The notes beneath the pieces are model-generated. The model did no database searches. It had not been told where the DNA came from and saw nothing but the letters and a program-made list of their open reading frames with translations. A program made the translations under genes and the position numbers. 64,000 bases of DNA from Streptomyces violaceoruber (GTDB lineage: Bacteria > Actinomycetota > Actinomycetes > Streptomycetales > Streptomycetaceae), in contig NZ_CP137734.1 in the NCBI RefSeq assembly GCF_033406955.1, forward strand, positions 7,502,001-7,566,000, read 5' to 3'. This document shows positions 25,363-33,628 of the stretch, in pieces. How positions within the stretch are numbered: position 1 is the first letter of the stretch; every line of letters begins with the position of its first letter.

Positions 25363-26510
25363 GCGCGGTGTCTGCGGCTGACCGGCATAGCCGGGCATTG
25401 CTGACCGGCTATTTCCTCGGCCTGGGGGCCATCATGGCGGTGTGGGGCGCCCGGATGCCCGCCGTGCAGCAGGCTGCCCACCTCGGCACCGCAGGGCTGG
25501 CCCTGGTCCTGCTGGCGGCCGCCGTCGGCATGGTCGCTGGACTGCAGCTCGGAGGCCGCTACGCCCGCCCGGCGCGGCTACCAGCCCAGCTCACCAGTGG
25601 GTCCATCGCCCTGGCCGGGTGCCTCGTCCTGGTGGGGCAAGGCGAGAGTCTGTCCGCGTTGCTGCTGGCGGCTCTCGCGTTCGGTCTCGCGCACGGCGTC
25701 CTCGATGTGGCCGCCAACACTGCGGCCGTCCGCTGCCAGAACGCCTTCGGCCGGCCCATCATGTCTGGTCTTCACGCCGCATACTCCCTCGGCGCCCTCG
25801 CCGGCGCCGCCCTGGCCGCCCTCACCGCCCAGGCCCCGCACAGCACACTCTTCACCGCAACAGGCGCCCTCCTGGCCGGGGCCGCTGTCGCAGCGGTGCC
25901 GGTCACCCGAAGCCTGAGCGGCGCAGACCGACCCGCAATGCGCGCTGGCGCCGGGAAGCTGCCCCTGCTTTCGTCGCCGGGGAAGCTCTGGCTTCTGGCC
26001 GCTCTGGCCGCTGCGAGCCTGCTGGGCGAGGGAGCCGCCGCTGACTGGGCCGCCGTGCACCTGCACACCCTGGGCGCCCCGACGGCCGCGAGCGCCACCG
26101 CGTTCGCACTGTACAGCGCGGCCATGGCGGCCGGACGGCTGACCGGTGACCGGCTCACCGCTGCCTTCGGCGCCCCGACAGTCGTACGGGCCGGAGCCCT
26201 TCTCGCCACGGCCGGACTCACCATCGGCGTCATCGGGAACAGCACCCCACTGGCGCTGACGGGCTGGGCGGTCTTCGGACTCGGCCTGTCCACCACCGTC
26301 CCCTCGCTCATCACCGCGGCCGGCGCCGGAGGCGCCAAGGCCGTGGCCACGGTCACCGCCACCGGCTACCTCGGCCTCCTCGCCGGCCCGGCCCTCATCG
26401 GAGCCCTGGCCAGCGCCACCACCCTGCCCACGGCCCTGCTGCTGCCCGCCCTCCTCGCAGCCGCCGTCGCCGCCCTCGCCCACCGCGCCCTGGAGAACAC
26501 CACCCCTTGA
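25359..26510 (+). CDS. MFS transporter, second exporter of the cluster
   Basis: GTG at 25359 coupled to the ATP-grasp gene. The 383 residues form about twelve membrane segments. The N-terminus (GYFLGLGAIMAVWGARMPAV) and GLHAAYSLGALAGAALAALT are typical of the sugar/YbjJ-like MFS branch. Cytoplasmic loops are short and basic. It probably exports the ATP-grasp product or an intermediate. Its TGA overlaps the TTG of the HAD gene. Confidence 0.82.
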   Translation: MSAVSAADRHSRALLTGYFLGLGAIMAVWGARMPAVQQAAHLGTAGLALVLLAAAVGMVAGLQLGGRYARPARLPAQLTSGSIALAGCLVLVGQGESLSALLLAALAFGLAHGVLDVAANTAAVRCQNAFGRPIMSGLHAAYSLGALAGAALAALTAQAPHSTLFTATGALLAGAAVAAVPVTRSLSGADRPAMRAGAGKLPLLSSPGKLWLLAALAAASLLGEGAAADWAAVHLHTLGAPTAASATAFALYSAAMAAGRLTGDRLTAAFGAPTVVRAGALLATAGLTIGVIGNSTPLALTGWAVFGLGLSTTVPSLITAAGAGGAKAVATVTATGYLGLLAGPALIGALASATTLPTALLLPALLAAAVAALAHRALENTTP

Positions 26511-27022
26511 CACCCACCACTGCCCACGCGGGCCTGGACGCCGTCATCCTCGACTACAACGGCGTCATCGGCCTGCAACCCACCACCGACCAGTGGCTCC
26601 GCCTGGCCCGCACCGCCCTGTGGCCCGAGGACGACCTCCCCGCCTTCCAGAACGCCTTCTGGAACGCCCGCACCGCCTACGACGCAGGCCACCTCAGCGA
26701 CCTTGCGTACTGGGCCACGGTCCTCGGCCACCACCCCGGTGCCCGCAGGCTGCGTGAACTCCGCGACGCCGATACCGACATGTGGACGTCCATCGACGAT
26801 CACGTCACCGATGTTCTCCACCAGGCCCACGAGTCCGGGCTGCCGCTGGTCTTGCTGTCGAACGCACCCCGCCACCTCAGCGATGTCCTCGACCGCCGCC
26901 CGTGGCGCCGCCTGATGACCCACGCCTTTTACTCGGCCCGGCTCCAGGTCTGCAAACCCGACCCGGCCGCCTACCAGCACTGCGACCGAGATTTTTACTT
27001 GGCGGACGAGCGCAGCAGTTAG
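26507..27022 (+). pseudogene. HAD-like hydrolase, C-terminally truncated
   Basis: TTG at 26507 overlaps the MFS stop (TTGA). Motif I is LDYNGVIGLQP (residues 16-26), with Asn where most HAD enzymes have the second Asp. Motif II is LVLLSNAPRHL near residue 125 and motif III is QVCKPDPAAYQHC near residues 150-160. The family continues for 40-50 residues with the DD metal-binding motif, but here the frame turns into RDFYLADERSS and stops. The break near 26985 coincides with the loss of the cluster, so this is a gene cut by a recombination junction; a functional short form is less likely. Confidence 0.75.
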
Positions 27023-27091
27023 CGGATCTTGCTTCCGTAACGCTGTGTTGTGGTCAGGTCGGGTAGCGGCAAGCCGGGGTTACTGCTGGTG

Positions 27092-27111
27092 GGGGTACTG
27101 GCAGGGTCTCT
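27092..27111. promoter_or_regulatory. Operator palindrome at the XRE regulator promoter
   Basis: Read on the minus strand, CCCTGCCAGTACCCC matches the copy at 29635 over 15 bases. It lies just upstream of the presumed -10 (TAGCCT, 27132-27137) and covers the -35 zone, consistent with autoregulation. A second partial copy (GGGGTTACTGCTGG) lies at about 27076. Confidence 0.6.
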
Positions 27112-27143
27112 CAGTTTCGGGTGCTCGTGCCTAGCCTGGGTCT

Positions 27144-28025
27144 ATGGACAATCAGGCTGAAGTGCGTGCTTTCCTCAGGTCTCGCCGTGACAAGATCACA
27201 CCCGAGGAGGTCGGCCTGCCTTCGTACGGAAATCGCCGGGTGAGTGGTTTGCGGCGGAGTGAGGTCGCGATGTTGGCCGGGGTGAGTGTGGAGTACTACA
27301 CCCGGCTGGAGCGCGGGAATCTCGGCGGGGTGTCCGAGGGGGTGCTGGACGCGCTTGCGCAGGCTCTGCGGCTCGACGACACCGAGCGCCGTCACCTGGA
27401 CGATCTGGCCCGGGCTGCGAACACGCCGCCGGCGCGGGCCAAGCGTCAGCCGGTCCGGGCGGGTGTGCGACCGAGCGTGGCGCGGATCGTGGAGGGGATG
27501 CCGGGGCTGCCGGCGTTCGTGCAGAACAACCGGTTCGACATCCTGGTCTGCAATCCGCTCGGGCGGGCTTTGTACTCGGAGATGTACGCCGACCCGGCGT
27601 GCGGTGCGAATACGGCTCGGTTCGTGTTCCTCAGCCCGGCCGCGAGGCGGTTCTACACCGACTGGGAGCGCATCGCCCGGGGCGCGGTCGGTGCGCTGCG
27701 GATAGAGGCGGGTAAGAACCCCTATGACCGGGAGCTGTCGAACCTGATCGGTGAGCTGTCGACCCGCAGCGACGCCTTCCGGGTGCTGTGGGGTGCCCAT
27801 GACGTGCATGTCTTCCGCGAGGGCAGGAAGCGGTTCAACCATCCTCTCGTCGGAGATCTGGAGCTGGACCATGAGTCGATGGATCTGCCGGGCGATAGCG
27901 GGCTCATCATCGCCGCGTACAGCGCTGCCCCGGGAACGGCTGCCGAGGACGCACTGAAGCTGCTCGCCAGTTGGTCCGCGCCGTCCGAGGCACCGCTAGA
28001 CACCGAGGCGAACTCCGAAAGCTGA
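27144..28025 (+). CDS. XRE-family regulator with MmyB-like ligand-binding domain
   Basis: A 293-residue protein. Residues 5-75 are an XRE helix-turn-helix (FLRSRRDKITPEEVGL, VSGLRRSEVAMLAGVSVEYY, TRLERGNLGGVSEGVLDALA). Residues 105-265 form the PAS-like MmyB ligand-binding domain (FVQNNRFDILVCNPLGRALY, RIEAGKNPYDRELSNLIGEL, RKRFNHPLVGDLELDHESMD). Such regulators usually sit beside oxidoreductase genes and are thought to bind a small hydrophobic ligand. The -10 TAGCCT ends six bases before the ATG, so the transcript is probably leaderless. The palindrome at 27092 recurs before three downstream units, marking this gene as the likely regulator of the island. Confidence 0.88.
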   Translation: MDNQAEVRAFLRSRRDKITPEEVGLPSYGNRRVSGLRRSEVAMLAGVSVEYYTRLERGNLGGVSEGVLDALAQALRLDDTERRHLDDLARAANTPPARAKRQPVRAGVRPSVARIVEGMPGLPAFVQNNRFDILVCNPLGRALYSEMYADPACGANTARFVFLSPAARRFYTDWERIARGAVGALRIEAGKNPYDRELSNLIGELSTRSDAFRVLWGAHDVHVFREGRKRFNHPLVGDLELDHESMDLPGDSGLIIAAYSAAPGTAAEDALKLLASWSAPSEAPLDTEANSES

Positions 28026-28047
28026 CCCTTGCCGTCTGCTTGACTTC

Positions 28048-28082
28048 CTGGCTCCCGGCCGCATCCTGCGGCCGGGAGCCAG
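28048..28082. terminator. Strong hairpin after the XRE gene
   Basis: Perfect 16-bp arms (CTGGCTCCCGGCCGCA and its complement) with a 3-base loop, 22 bp after the stop. There is no long T-run, as is common in actinomycetes. Confidence 0.7.
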
Positions 28083-28112
28083 CGCCTTTCGGCGGCCCAG
28101 GATGCGCAGCTG

Positions 28113-28177
28113 GGGGTCCCTGCGAGGGCCCCTCACAGCGGAGGCTCCCTCGTTGTGGGGAATCGCGGTTGCATGGT
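28113..28177 (+). promoter_or_regulatory. 65-bp control module before the MFS exporter
   Basis: It starts with the 20-bp palindrome-like GGGGTCCCTGCGAGGGCCCC, then nine bases, then GAGGCTCCCT, and ends in GGTTGCATGGT at 28167-28177. The same order and spacing occur at 29635 and 36586. The last part probably contains the promoter. Confidence 0.65.
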
Positions 28178-28263
28178 GGTCGCCCCGCGTTTCGGGGTTC
28201 GAGCCGGCGACCGCTTCTGCTGGTCCCGCTGCCATCCACCCGTACAGCAAAGGCTGTTTCCGC

Positions 28264-29526
28264 ATGTCCCCTCTGCGACCAGAATCCGCATCCTCCAAGC
28301 TGCCCTTCGTCGTCCCGCTGCTGGCCCTGGGCACATTCCTGATGAGCACGACGGAGTTCATCATCGCGGGCATCCTGCCTGACATGGCCTCCGACCTGGG
28401 CGTCAGCGTTTCCCAGGCTGGTTTGCTCATCACGGCCTTCGCCATCGGCATGATCGTCGGCGGGCCCACGATCTCGCTCGCCACGCTGCGTCTGCCCCGC
28501 AGGTCGACTCTGGTCCTGGCGCTGGGCACGTTCGCCGCCGGCCACATGATCGCGGCGCTCAGCTCGTCGTTCACCGTCGTGCTCGCGGCCCGAGTCCTGA
28601 CCGCGCTGGCCACTGGCGCGTTCTTGTCGGTCGCCTCCGTCGTCGCCACCTCCGCCGCGGGACCGGCCGCCGCGTCCCGCGCCATGGGCGTGATGATGAG
28701 CGGCATGGGCCTGGCCATCGTGGCCGGTGTCCCGCTGGGCTCGTTCGTCGGCCAATCGATCGGCTGGCGCGGCACCTTCTGGGCGCTTACCGTCCTGGCC
28801 GCGATCGTCGCCGTGGTGATCGTCCGGTTCATCCCCGTCGAGGAACACCGCGAAGCACCCTCCGTAAGGTCCCAGCTCGGTGTACTGCGGCACGGGCGGA
28901 TGTGGCTCGTGCTGGCCGCGACCGCGCTCGTCTCCGGCGGATTCCTGGCCGCCTACAGCTATATCTCGCCGCTGCTCACGGAGCGGACCGGACTGTCCGA
29001 GGGTGTCGTACCGCTGGTCCTGGTCGGCTTCGGTATCGGCGCGCTGCTGGGCACGAACCTGGGGGGACGCTTCGGTGACCGCAGGCCGCTGACCACGTTC
29101 CTGACCATTGCCGCCGGCTCCGGGCTCGTCATGCTCCTGCTGATCCCGTTGTCCACGAGCGTTCCCGCGACCGTCGTTCTGGTGGTGCTGCTGGGCCTGA
29201 CCGGCATGGCGGTCACGTCGATCGCGACGCCGCTGGCCGTGCGGTTCGGGCACTCCGCCCCCGGTCTCGCCGCCGCGCTGACCGTGTCGGGATTCAACGT
29301 TGGCATCGCCGTCGGCACCTGGCTCGCGGGCAGTGCCTTGGACTCTTCACTCGGTGTGAGGGGCCCGGAGACCGTCGGCCTGATCATGGCCGCCCTCGGC
29401 ATGATTCCGCTGCTGGTCCTGGCCGCCCTGCGCGCCACCCGCACGAACACCACTGAAGCGGACGTTCCCGATGCGCTGGCCGAGGAGCCTTCGCAGGATG
29501 AGGCCGTCGACCGGGTCCTGGCCTGA
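28264..29526 (+). CDS. MFS drug exporter, DHA1/AraJ-like
   Basis: I use ATG 28264 (MSPLRPESASSKLPFVVPLL), giving 420 residues; the frame open from 28102 runs through the control module. Twelve membrane segments are visible, with LGTFLMSTTEFIIAGILPDM in helix 1, the pattern of the DHA1 group (AraJ, Cmr-type). GSFVGQSIGWRGTFWALTVL matches the family's motif C region. It is a proton-driven exporter at the cell membrane. It has its own copy of the 65-bp module upstream and a terminator downstream, so it is an independent unit of the regulon. Confidence 0.85.
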   Translation: MSPLRPESASSKLPFVVPLLALGTFLMSTTEFIIAGILPDMASDLGVSVSQAGLLITAFAIGMIVGGPTISLATLRLPRRSTLVLALGTFAAGHMIAALSSSFTVVLAARVLTALATGAFLSVASVVATSAAGPAAASRAMGVMMSGMGLAIVAGVPLGSFVGQSIGWRGTFWALTVLAAIVAVVIVRFIPVEEHREAPSVRSQLGVLRHGRMWLVLAATALVSGGFLAAYSYISPLLTERTGLSEGVVPLVLVGFGIGALLGTNLGGRFGDRRPLTTFLTIAAGSGLVMLLLIPLSTSVPATVVLVVLLGLTGMAVTSIATPLAVRFGHSAPGLAAALTVSGFNVGIAVGTWLAGSALDSSLGVRGPETVGLIMAALGMIPLLVLAALRATRTNTTEADVPDALAEEPSQDEAVDRVLA

Positions 29527-29547
29527 GCCGCCGGTCCACCCGGCACG

Positions 29548-29597
29548 GCAGTGCCCCGTCCTTGAGGAACCGGGCGGCCTCGCCGCCCGGCACTGCC
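29548..29597. terminator. Nested inverted repeats after the MFS gene
   Basis: An inner 9-bp stem (CCGGGCGGC, loop CTC, complement, 29570-29590) lies inside an outer pair GGCAGTGCC/GGCACTGCC (29548-29556 and 29589-29597). Confidence 0.55.
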
Positions 29598-29634
29598 TCC
29601 TGGCATAGCGCTCTGACCTGCGGAAATGAGGGCG

Positions 29635-29699
29635 GGGGTCCCTGCCAGTACCCCTCACAGCAGAGGCTCCCTCATTCCCTCCGTTCGCGGTTGCATGGT
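29635..29699 (+). promoter_or_regulatory. 65-bp control module before the CMD-like gene
   Basis: It starts with GGGGTCCCTGCCAGTACCCC (29635-29654), then nine bases, GAGGCTCCCT, and GGTTGCATGGT at 29689-29699. Spacing is identical to the modules at 28113 and 36586. Confidence 0.65.
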
Positions 29700-29809
29700 T
29701 GCTGCCCCGCTTTCACAGGGCCTCCGGTTCACCGGACCCGCCGCACCGTGCCCCGTGCGAACCGGCAGATCACATCATTTGCTCCATCACGCCCGAGAGG
29801 TTGTGCGCC

Positions 29810-30142
29810 ATGGCTGAGGAACAGACCGCCGTCCAGAAGATGCTCGGTGACTTCGCGCCCGAGCTGGTGCGGCTGACCGACGACGTCCTGTTCGGTGAGG
29901 TGTGGGCAGGCGAGGGCCTGTCCCAGCGGGACCGCAGCCTGATCACCGTCTCCGTCCTGGTCGCGCTCTACCGAGCCGACCAGCTCGCCTTCCACCTGCC
30001 CAAGGCCCTGGAGAACGGGGTCACCAAGAACGAGCTGGTCGAGGCGATCACCCACATCGCTTTCTACGCCGGATGGCCCAACGCCATGTCTGCGATCTCC
30101 CAGCTGAAGAACATCGTCGAGTCGGAGCCCGACTCCCGCTGA
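29810..30142 (+). CDS. Carboxymuconolactone decarboxylase-like protein
   Basis: ATG 29810 (MAEEQTAVQKMLGDFAPELV), 110 residues; upstream in-frame sequence is shadow. The all-helical CMD fold is shown by DVLFGEVWAGEGLSQRDRSL, ITVSVLVALYRADQLAFHLP and LVEAITHIAFYAGWPNAMSA. The CxxC pair of AhpD peroxidases is absent, so a decarboxylase-like or binding role is more likely than disulfide chemistry. It heads the unit with the SDR gene 34 bp downstream and is preceded by a 65-bp module. Confidence 0.85.
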   Translation: MAEEQTAVQKMLGDFAPELVRLTDDVLFGEVWAGEGLSQRDRSLITVSVLVALYRADQLAFHLPKALENGVTKNELVEAITHIAFYAGWPNAMSAISQLKNIVESEPDSR

Positions 30143-30176
30143 ATCGCGCACCAACACCGTTCGGAGCACCCGTCCC

Positions 30177-31022
30177 ATGAGCAAGGTCTTCTTCATCACC
30201 GGCGCAGGCCGCGGCCTGGGCGTCGACATCGCCCGCCAGGCGCTGGAAAACGGGCACCAGGTGGTGGCCACCGGCCGCCGCCCCGACACCGTCCTCAAGG
30301 CGCTGGGCGGCGAGCACGACAACCTCCTGGTCGCCGCCCTGGACCTCACCGACCCCACCACCGCCGACGCGGCGGTCACCGCGGCTGTCGACCGGTTCGG
30401 GCGGATCGACGTCCTGGTGAACAACGCGGCGAACTTCTACGCCGGCTACTTCGAGGTCGTATCCGACCAGCAGATGCGCCAGCAGATCGAGACCAACGTG
30501 TTCGGGCCGATGAACGTCACCCGAGCCGTGCTGCCCGTCATGCGCAAGCAGCGCGCCGGGCACATCATGACGATCTCGTCGCTGGCCGGCCTGGTCGGCC
30601 AGGAGTTCACCGCCGCCTATACGACGTCGAAGTTCGCCGTGGAGGGCTGGATGGAGGCCCTGCACCTGGACGTGGCGCCGTTCGGGATCCGCACCACGAC
30701 GGTGGAGCCGGGGTTCTTCCGCACCGAGCTGCTCGTGGAAGCCTCCACCACCTGGCCGGAGCTGACGGTCGATGACTACGCCGAGAACACCGCGGCGCAG
30801 ATCGCGGGCTGGAAGACGATGAACGGCCAGCAGGCCGGTGACCCGGCCAAGCTCGCCGAGGTACTGCTGAAGATCACCGGCCAGGCGGAGCCGCCGGTAC
30901 GGTTCGTGGCCGGTGCCGACGCCATCGCCTCGATCGAGGCCCACGCCACGGAACTGCTCGCCCAGGTGGACGCCTCGCGCGCCCTGGGAATGGACCTTGC
31001 CCACGACGACGGCCCGGCCTGA
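30177..31022 (+). CDS. Short-chain dehydrogenase/reductase 1
   Basis: A 281-residue classical SDR: nucleotide motif TGAGRGLG (residues 8-15), NNAA near residue 82, and the catalytic set Ser (ISSLAGLVG), Tyr and Lys (AAYTTSKFA, about residues 143-151). Arg-rich binding near GRRPD after strand 2 suggests NADPH use. The C-terminal extension (GWKTMNGQQAGDPAKLAEVL) is of the oxidoreductase type common in actinomycetes. It is probably cotranscribed with the CMD gene. Substrate unknown. Confidence 0.88.
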   Translation: MSKVFFITGAGRGLGVDIARQALENGHQVVATGRRPDTVLKALGGEHDNLLVAALDLTDPTTADAAVTAAVDRFGRIDVLVNNAANFYAGYFEVVSDQQMRQQIETNVFGPMNVTRAVLPVMRKQRAGHIMTISSLAGLVGQEFTAAYTTSKFAVEGWMEALHLDVAPFGIRTTTVEPGFFRTELLVEASTTWPELTVDDYAENTAAQIAGWKTMNGQQAGDPAKLAEVLLKITGQAEPPVRFVAGADAIASIEAHATELLAQVDASRALGMDLAHDDGPA

Positions 31023-31064
31023 GAAGCACCACCACGAGGACCTGCTACGTCAGGGAACACGAAG

Positions 31065-31088
31065 GGCTCTGCGGCATGCCACAGAGCC
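31065..31088. terminator. Hairpin after SDR 1
   Basis: GGCTCTG and CAGAGCC arms separated by ten bases, 42 bp after the stop. It is weak and may only attenuate. Confidence 0.35.
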
Positions 31089-31157
31089 GGATGTACGGCC
31101 ATGACCACGCGGCGCGCCACCCCACGCCGCAGGTGGCCACTTGAGAGGAGAAACGAC

Positions 31158-32138
31158 ATGAACAAGCGTGAACTGGGAACCAGCGGCCTGGAAGTGTCCT
31201 CGATCGGACTCGGCTGCATGGGCATGACCTTCGGCTACGGGGCCGCCGCCGACACCGGTGAAGCGATCAAGCTGATCCGCGCGGCTGCCGAGCGCGGTGT
31301 GACCCTGTTCGACAGCGCCGAAGCCTACGGCGAAGCGAACGAGAAGCTGGTGGGCGAGGCTCTGGCCCCCGTGCGGGACCAGGTCGTCATCGCCACGAAG
31401 TTCGGCTTCAAGGACGGCAACTCCGCAGCCGGCCTGGACAGTCGCCCGGAGCGGATCCGCCTGGTTGCCGAGCAGTCCTTGCAGCGGATGCAGACTGACC
31501 GGATCGACCTGTTCTACCAGCACCGGGTGGACCCCGCCGTCCCCATCGAGGAGGTCGCGGGCACCGTCCGCGAGCTCATCCAAGAGGGCAAGGTCAAGCA
31601 CTTCGGCCTGTCGGAGGCTGGCGCAGACATCATCCGCCGGGCCCACGCGGTGCAGCCGGTCACGGCCGTGCAGAGCGAGTACTCGATGTGGTGGCGCGAG
31701 CCCGAGCAGGTCATCCTGCCGACCCTCGAAGAGCTCGGCATCGGCTTTGTGCCGTTCAGTCCGCTCGGCAAGGGCTTCCTGACCGGCGCCATCAAGGAAG
31801 ACACGAAGTTCGCGGAGAACGACATCCGCAACATCCTGCCGCGTTTCGAGGACGAAGCCCGCCAGGCCAACCTCGCGCTGATCGCGCTGATCGGCGACAT
31901 CGCCGAGGCCAAGCAGGCCACCCAGGCACAGGTCGCCATCGCCTGGCTCCTCGCGCAGAAGCCGTGGATCACCCCGATCCCGGGCACCACGAAGCTGCAC
32001 CGGCTGGAGGAGAACATCGGCGCCGACAACGTCGAGCTGACCACTCAGGACCTGCAGCGCATCGAATCTGCCCTGTCCGAGGTGCAGATCAAGGGTGACC
32101 GGTACACCGCACAGCAGCAGAGCACCATCAACCGGTAG
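31158..32138 (+). CDS. Aldo-keto reductase 1
   Basis: ATG 31158 with GAGAGGAG upstream; 326 residues. It follows the AKR13-like pattern: LGTSGLEVSSIGLGCMGMTF at the start, catalytic Asp and Tyr in LFDSAEAYGEANEKLVGEAL, Lys in VVIATKFGF and His in DLFYQHRVD. NADPH-binding elements follow (GFVPFSPLGKGFLTG, IPGTTKLHRLEENIGA). It reduces carbonyl compounds in the cytosol. It lies between two SDR genes in the same direction, with a strong hairpin after it. Confidence 0.88.
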   Translation: MNKRELGTSGLEVSSIGLGCMGMTFGYGAAADTGEAIKLIRAAAERGVTLFDSAEAYGEANEKLVGEALAPVRDQVVIATKFGFKDGNSAAGLDSRPERIRLVAEQSLQRMQTDRIDLFYQHRVDPAVPIEEVAGTVRELIQEGKVKHFGLSEAGADIIRRAHAVQPVTAVQSEYSMWWREPEQVILPTLEELGIGFVPFSPLGKGFLTGAIKEDTKFAENDIRNILPRFEDEARQANLALIALIGDIAEAKQATQAQVAIAWLLAQKPWITPIPGTTKLHRLEENIGADNVELTTQDLQRIESALSEVQIKGDRYTAQQQSTINR

Positions 32139-32202
32139 GACACCGCACCAGCAGAAAGAAGCCGGTTCCTCAACCGAGCCCGGCTCTCCGAACACCCACC
32201 CT

Positions 32203-32242
32203 CCTCCCCGGTGCAGCGCTCATGAGCGCTGCACCGGGGAGG
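32203..32242. terminator. Perfect 18-bp hairpin after aldo-keto reductase 1
   Basis: CCTCCCCGGTGCAGCGCT and its exact complement flank the loop CATG. It is the most stable hairpin seen here and lies 64 bp after the stop and 26 bp before the next ATG, so it may terminate or limit read-through. Confidence 0.75.
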
Positions 32243-32268
32243 GGAACCCCGCTCATAAGGAAAGACTC

Positions 32269-33042
32269 ATGGAACAGCACGTACTCCAGGGCCGTGTCGC
32301 TCTGGTCACCGGCGGCACGACCGGACTCGGTTTCGGCGCCGCCAAGCGCCTCATAGAAGAGGGCGCATTCGTCTACATCACCGGCCGCCGTCGAGACGTC
32401 CTCGACGCCGCCGCCGAACGGCTCGGTCCATCCGCCCGGGGCATCCAGGCCGACGTATCGAGCAAGAGCGACATGCTCGGTGTGGCCGAGACCATCAAGG
32501 CGGGCCACGGCCATCTCGACATCGTCTTCGCCAACGCGGGCGGCGGGCACGCGACACCGCTGGCCGAGCTCACCGAAGAGCAGATCGACAGCGAACTGGG
32601 CATCAACGTCAAGGGCGTCATCCTGACGGTGCAGAGCATGCTGGACGTCCTCGGCGACGGCGCGTCCATCATCCTCAACGCATCGATCACCGCAGACATG
32701 GGCCTGCCCGGCTTCGCCGCCTACGCCTCGTCGAAGGCAGCGGTGCGATCTCTCGCCCGCAGCTGGACGACCGACCTCAAGGACCGACGGATCCGGGTCA
32801 ACTCCGTCAGCCCCGGCGTCGTGCCCACCGAGGGCTACGGACATGAGCAGAAGCTCAGCGACGCCGACATCGCTGCCTACGTCGAGCGGGTCGCCAAGGA
32901 GATCCCGGCCGGCCGCGTCGGAACGGCGGAGGACATCGGCAACGCCGTCGTCTTCCTGGCCTCCGACGCCAGCAGCTACATCAACGGCATCGACCTCATC
33001 GTCGACGGCGGCATGACCCGCGTCTACGCCGGCCAGAACTGA
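32269..33042 (+). CDS. Short-chain dehydrogenase/reductase 2
   Basis: ATG 32269 with AAGGAAAG upstream; 257 residues. Motifs: TGGTTGLG (residues 14-21), DVSSKSD, NAGGG in place of NNAG, a Ser in ILNASITADMG, and Tyr/Lys in AAYASSKAA. The C-terminus (AEDIGNAVVFLASDASSYIN, then GIDLIVDGGMTR) is the standard FabG-like end. The enzyme probably acts on carbonyl or hydroxy compounds with NADPH (GRRRD after strand 2). It follows the large hairpin and may have its own promoter. Confidence 0.88.
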   Translation: MEQHVLQGRVALVTGGTTGLGFGAAKRLIEEGAFVYITGRRRDVLDAAAERLGPSARGIQADVSSKSDMLGVAETIKAGHGHLDIVFANAGGGHATPLAELTEEQIDSELGINVKGVILTVQSMLDVLGDGASIILNASITADMGLPGFAAYASSKAAVRSLARSWTTDLKDRRIRVNSVSPGVVPTEGYGHEQKLSDADIAAYVERVAKEIPAGRVGTAEDIGNAVVFLASDASSYINGIDLIVDGGMTRVYAGQN

Positions 33043-33091
33043 ACATCAGCGTCTCCTTCGGTTCACCCAGAGCCAGGAGCATCGCCGGGCT

Positions 33092-33114
33092 CCGCCGGAA
33101 GGACCTTCCGGCGG
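33092..33114. terminator. Perfect 11-bp palindrome after SDR 2
   Basis: CCGCCGGAAGG, one A, CCTTCCGGCGG, 50 bp after the stop. It could be a terminator or a protein-binding palindrome; no T-run follows. Confidence 0.5.
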
Positions 33115-33266
33115 TCGTCCCCCACGGTCATCGGCCAGACCCGGTCCCGGACCGAACACGTCACCGTAGCCGGTCTTCTCCGCACCGGCCGCCTGCCGGG
33201 AAAGGCTGTCATGCCATCCGCCGGCGCCGTGACCGGCTCCACCCACACCCCACGAAGGCAGGACCC

Positions 33267-33581
33267 ATGAGTGCCAAAACCCAAGAACGCCACATCATCT
33301 GTGAGGTACGGGCGAAGGCTCCGAACCGCGAACAGGTCAAGGAACTCCTGCTGGAGCTCGTCGGCCCAGCGCGCGCGGAAGCCGGCTGCCTCTACTACGA
33401 CCTGTACGAGCAAGCCGATACGCCCGGCACCTTCTTCATCATCGACGGCTGGACCTCGACGGAAGCGATCGCCGAGCACGCCGACCACCCGAACGTCACC
33501 CGTGTCGTCGACCAGCTGACCCCTCTGCTCGAGGTCCCCCTCAAGGTGACCACCAGCACTCGCGTCAGCGACCCGCAGTAG
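33267..33581 (+). CDS. ABM-family monooxygenase (quinol-type)
   Basis: A 104-residue protein with the dimeric alpha/beta-barrel pattern of antibiotic biosynthesis monooxygenases: RHIICEVRAKAPNREQVKEL, RAEAGCLYYDLYEQADTPGT, FFIIDGWTSTEAIAEHADHP. These cofactor-free enzymes oxidise quinols and aromatic polyketides or degrade reactive quinones (YgiN group). The ATG at 33267 is preceded by AGGCAGGA. Together with the dehydrogenases and exporter it points toward handling of quinone-like or electrophilic compounds. Confidence 0.85.
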   Translation: MSAKTQERHIICEVRAKAPNREQVKELLLELVGPARAEAGCLYYDLYEQADTPGTFFIIDGWTSTEAIAEHADHPNVTRVVDQLTPLLEVPLKVTTSTRVSDPQ

Positions 33582-33628
33582 GGCGAGCCACGCCCCGACG
33601 CGCACCCAACACCCATCAGGGAGGATCC

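Noticed and set aside
26985..27143. Insertion sequence at the HAD truncation
   Set aside because: No transposase frame and no terminal inverted repeats are visible in the 160 bp; only a plain junction.
27907..29253. 448-residue minus-strand frame rich in Gln, Arg and Asp
   Set aside because: Antisense to the MFS exporter with twelve membrane helices; no motif, no ribosome site.
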